Positions 61,648-64,000 of a DNA stretch of 64,000 bases are shown here, piece after piece; the first letter of the stretch is position 1, and each line of letters opens with the position of its first letter. Below the pieces are notes generated by a model that saw nothing but the letters and a program-made list of their open reading frames with translations, did not search any database and was not told where the DNA came from. The stretch covers positions 62,001 through 126,000 of the forward strand of contig NZ_JAFIBY010000001.1 of assembly GCF_017832355.1 (NCBI RefSeq), written 5' to 3'. Made by a program: the position numbers and the translations under genes. This DNA is from Serratia sp. PL17. GTDB lineage: Bacteria > Pseudomonadota > Gammaproteobacteria > Enterobacterales > Enterobacteriaceae.

Positions 61648-63516
61648 ATGACCCAGTCTGTTAACCTGCGCGGTTTCACCCTTACTGAATGGCAGCATCA
61701 TTATCACACCCACTCGGCTGGCGAGCGGATGGCTTGCGTGCGAGACACGTTGGCCGCATTGGTTGCGAGCCTGCCGACAGAGGATAACGCTTGGCTGTAT
61801 CTTGCCGATGCGGCACAACGCGAGGCGCAATGCCAACGATTGGCGCAGCAGCTTGAAGCCGTTGCCGGCGATATCAGCCGCCTGCCGCTGTTTGGTGTGC
61901 CGTTTGCTGTCAAAGACAATATCGACGTTGGCGGCTGGCCGACGACCGCAGCCTGCCCGGAGTTCGCTTATCAGGCGGCAGCTGACGCTACCGTCGTCGC
62001 CAATCTGTGCGCAGCGGGTGCCATTGTTATCGGCAAAACCAATCTTGATCAGTTTGCTACAGGCCTGGTAGGCACCCGCTCACCGCATGGCGCGGTGGTT
62101 AACAGTTTCGATAGCCGCTATGTCAGCGGTGGCTCCAGTTCCGGGTCGGCCTCGGTGGTGGCTCGCGGTTTGCTGCCGTTCTCACTGGGTACCGACACGG
62201 CGGGTTCCGGGCGTGTGCCGGCAGGGTTCAACAATATTGTTGGCCTAAAACCCACCAAGGGATGGTTGTCGAACCGTGGCGTCGTCCCCGCGTGTCGGTT
62301 GAATGACACCGTCTCGGTATTTGCCCTGACAGTGGCGGACGCCGCGCTGGTGGCTGAACTGGCGGGGGGTTATGACCCTGCCGATGCTTACTCTTGCACT
62401 CATCCCCAGACCGCCCCGGCGGATCTTCCCGCTGCCCCCCGTTTTGCGGTGCCTGCCCAGCTTGAGTTTTTCGGCGATGTACAAGCCGAGCAGGCATTTC
62501 AACGGGCGTTGGTGCAGTTGCAACGCTGCGGTGTAACGCTGGAAAGGCTCGATTTTACGCCGTTTCGTGTCCTGGCAGAGCAGCTGTATTACGGCCCCTG
62601 GGTGGCGGAACGTACCGTCGCGGTCGAAGCCATGCTGAGCGCTAACCCGCAGGCCATCAACCCGGTGGTTCGCGGTATCGTCAATAACGGCCTGAAGTAC
62701 AGCGCCTGTGATGCTTACAAAGCGGAGTATCTCCGTGCTGAATTGGCACGGCAGATCGGGCAACGGCTTGCCGCCTTCGACGCGCTAGTGGTGCCGACTT
62801 CACCGACCATCCGCACCTTAGCGGAAATGGAACAAGAACCGGTGTTGTTCAATTCGCAATTCGGGACCTACACCAATTTCACCAACCTGGCCGATCTGAG
62901 CGCACTGGCACTGCCAGCACCGATGCGTGATGACGGTTTGCCTGCGGGAATCACACTGGTCGCGCCTGCCTGGCACGACCGGGCGCTGGCAGCGTTCGGC
63001 CTGCGCTGGCAGCAGGCACAGGATCTGCCGCTTGGTGCGACAGATCGCTTGTTGTCTCCTTCTCAACCTTTGGCGTCATCGAGCCAGCATGTGCGTGTGG
63101 CGGTGGTCGGTGCGCACCTTAGCGATATGCCCCTGAATTTCCAGCTCACGCAGCGATCGGCGACCTTCGTAGAGCACACCACCACCGCACCTTGCTACCG
63201 CCTCTACGCGCTGGCCAATACTCAGCCGCCCAAACCGGGGTTGGTTAAGGCTGAGCAGGGGGCGGCCATCCGCGTCGAGCTGTGGGATATCCCGTTGGCA
63301 CGCTTTGGCGAGTTCGTGGCGGAGATCCCCGCACCGCTGGGCATTGGCACGCTACTGCTGGCGGACGGACGTCGGGTAAAAGGCTTTATCTGCGAACCCT
63401 GGGCGCTGCAGGGTGCCATGGATATCACTGAATTCGGCGGTTGGCGCAACTATACCCTTCATCTTTCAAACCGTGGCGTTGTTGGCTGCGCAGACACACC
63501 CCAGTCACTTCCCTGA
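61648..63516 (+). CDS. atzF: Allophanate hydrolase AtzF
   Basis: A 622-residue enzyme that splits allophanate into ammonia and CO2, the second step of ATP-dependent urea breakdown. The amidase-signature triad is visible: Lys89 (PFAVKDNID), the GGSSSGS loop (161-167) and nucleophile Ser187 (GTDTAGSGRVPAG). The C-terminal part (about 480-600; RVAVVGAHLSDMPLNFQL..AIRVELWDIPLARFGEFVAEIPAPLGIGTLLLADGRRVKGFICEP) is the second AtzF domain. The last 21 codons and the stop codon come from an ERIC element, so the end of the protein differs from family members. Urea carboxylase follows in the same transcript. Confidence 0.93.
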   Translation: MTQSVNLRGFTLTEWQHHYHTHSAGERMACVRDTLAALVASLPTEDNAWLYLADAAQREAQCQRLAQQLEAVAGDISRLPLFGVPFAVKDNIDVGGWPTTAACPEFAYQAAADATVVANLCAAGAIVIGKTNLDQFATGLVGTRSPHGAVVNSFDSRYVSGGSSSGSASVVARGLLPFSLGTDTAGSGRVPAGFNNIVGLKPTKGWLSNRGVVPACRLNDTVSVFALTVADAALVAELAGGYDPADAYSCTHPQTAPADLPAAPRFAVPAQLEFFGDVQAEQAFQRALVQLQRCGVTLERLDFTPFRVLAEQLYYGPWVAERTVAVEAMLSANPQAINPVVRGIVNNGLKYSACDAYKAEYLRAELARQIGQRLAAFDALVVPTSPTIRTLAEMEQEPVLFNSQFGTYTNFTNLADLSALALPAPMRDDGLPAGITLVAPAWHDRALAAFGLRWQQAQDLPLGATDRLLSPSQPLASSSQHVRVAVVGAHLSDMPLNFQLTQRSATFVEHTTTAPCYRLYALANTQPPKPGLVKAEQGAAIRVELWDIPLARFGEFVAEIPAPLGIGTLLLADGRRVKGFICEPWALQGAMDITEFGGWRNYTLHLSNRGVVGCADTPQSLP

Positions 63517-63575
63517 GTGAGCGTCTGGGGATGTCCCTGTTTGCGTCTGGCCACAGCCTGAAAGCTATTGGGTAT
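63451..63575 (-). repeat. Full-length ERIC element overlapping the 3' end of atzF
   Basis: The repeat (125 bases, reverse orientation) begins TATACCCTTCATCTTTCAAA at 63451, has CACCCCAGTCACTT and GAGCGTCTGGGG in the centre, and ends CTGAAAGCTATTGGGTAT at 63575. Its first 66 bases are read as atzF codons 602-622 plus stop. Confidence 0.88.
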
Positions 63576-63603
63576 CGCTCTTTGGTCCTATGAGGAATAC
63601 ATC

Positions 63604-64000
63604 ATGTTTACTACCGTATTAATCGCCAACCGCGGTGAAATTGCCTGCCGCGCGATCCGCACCCTGAAGCGTTTGGGGGTCATCAGCGTAGCGGTATACT
63701 CCGACGCCGATCGCAATGCGCCGCACGTAACAGAAGCCGATCTGGCGGTGCCACTCGGCGGCGAAAAGGCGAGTGACAGTTACCTGTGCATCGACAAGAT
63801 CCTGACGGCGGCGAGAGAAACTGGCGCGCAGGCGATCTACCCCGGCTACGGCTTTCTGTCTGAAAGCGCGGAGTTTGCCGAGGCTTGCGAAGCGGCGGGC
63901 ATCGCGTTCATTGGCCCAACTGCGGCGCAAATTCGCGAGTTTGGCCTGAAACACCGGGCGCGTGAATTGGCGGCGGTGGCACAGGTGCCGATGACGCCAG
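63604..64000 (+). CDS. uca: Urea carboxylase, 5' part (biotin carboxylase domain), cut by the window edge
   Basis: The first 132 codons are present and the frame stays open to the edge. The sequence [53 protein letters not shown] and [27 protein letters not shown] is the biotin carboxylase N-terminal domain, and the wording ([12 protein letters not shown]) fits urea carboxylase rather than acetyl-CoA or propionyl-CoA carboxylases. The enzyme carboxylates urea to allophanate, the substrate of the preceding gene. The full protein is about 1200 residues, so most of it lies outside. It is expressed from the same sigma-54 promoter as atzF. Confidence 0.88.
   Translation, partial: MFTTVLIANRGEIACRAIRTLKRLGVISVAVYSDADRNAPHVTEADLAVPLGGEKASDSYLCIDKILTAARETGAQAIYPGYGFLSESAEFAEACEAAGIAFIGPTAAQIREFGLKHRARELAAVAQVPMTP

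Overview
The window reads as a stretch of chromosome from an Enterobacterales bacterium of the Serratia type (Yersiniaceae). Many proteins closely resemble E. coli K-12 proteins as I recall them (YohC, Dld, DdlA, BglX, YajD, LsrK, LsrG, AmyA, LgoT/R/D, YehS). They are interleaved with genes E. coli lacks, such as an enhancin-like metalloprotease, urea amidolyase, dimethylsulfone/sulfonate monooxygenases and a second tryptophanyl-tRNA synthetase. Five ERIC-type repeats of about 125 bp (three full length, two degenerate or cut) support this placement. I see no rRNA, tRNA, CRISPR array, prophage or IS element. The window cuts a gene at each end: a SatA-like acetyltransferase on the left and a urea carboxylase on the right.

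Layout. 1-9.2 kb: small acyltransferases, yohC, an EamA exporter, dld, a ParD-like/methionine aminopeptidase pair, ddlA, and an amino-acid binding protein with a YbdL-type aminotransferase. 9.5-16.6 kb: a LysR regulator, bglX, and a four-gene type-II (BtuCD/MolBC-like) ABC operon behind a near-perfect ModE operator, so probably a molybdate or tungstate system. 16.6-17.9 kb: a chromosomal ParA/ribbon-helix-helix partition-like operon with an iteron array; related iterons occur downstream of it and again 12 kb away beside map. 17.9-31 kb: yajD, LysR/MFS, divergent lsrK and lsrG without the rest of lsr, LysE/AraC, a RIO-type kinase, amyA, a three-lipoprotein CsgG operon, a MarR-GNAT fusion and a DapF paralogue with both catalytic cysteines changed to serine. 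31-42 kb: two DUF1471 paralogues and a TetR gene sharing operator-like repeats, a MetNIQ-type transporter, assorted enzymes, and trpS2 behind a Trp-Trp leader-peptide attenuator. 42-50 kb: the L-galactonate genes lgoT, lgoR and lgoD, then a phosphonate-type transporter phnCDEE with an ERIC between phnD and phnE. 50-58 kb: a chemoreceptor with a sigma-28 promoter, then a sulfur-scavenging island of two FMNH2-dependent monooxygenases and a flavoprotein. This island sits behind a sigma-54 promoter and a paired palindromic enhancer, and faces a sigma-54 activator fused to an SsuA-like sulfonate-binding domain. 58-64 kb: the enhancin-like protease and a sigma-54-promoted urea amidolyase operon.

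The strongest candidates for undescribed biology are the activator/SsuA fusion with its visible enhancer and promoter, the ParA/RHH locus with dispersed iterons, the serine-substituted DapF paralogue, the trpS2 attenuator, the ModE-controlled operon ending in a ModA-like protein without a signal peptide, and an ERIC element that encodes the last 21 residues of allophanate hydrolase. All functional calls rest on reading the sequence and on family knowledge; no database search was run.
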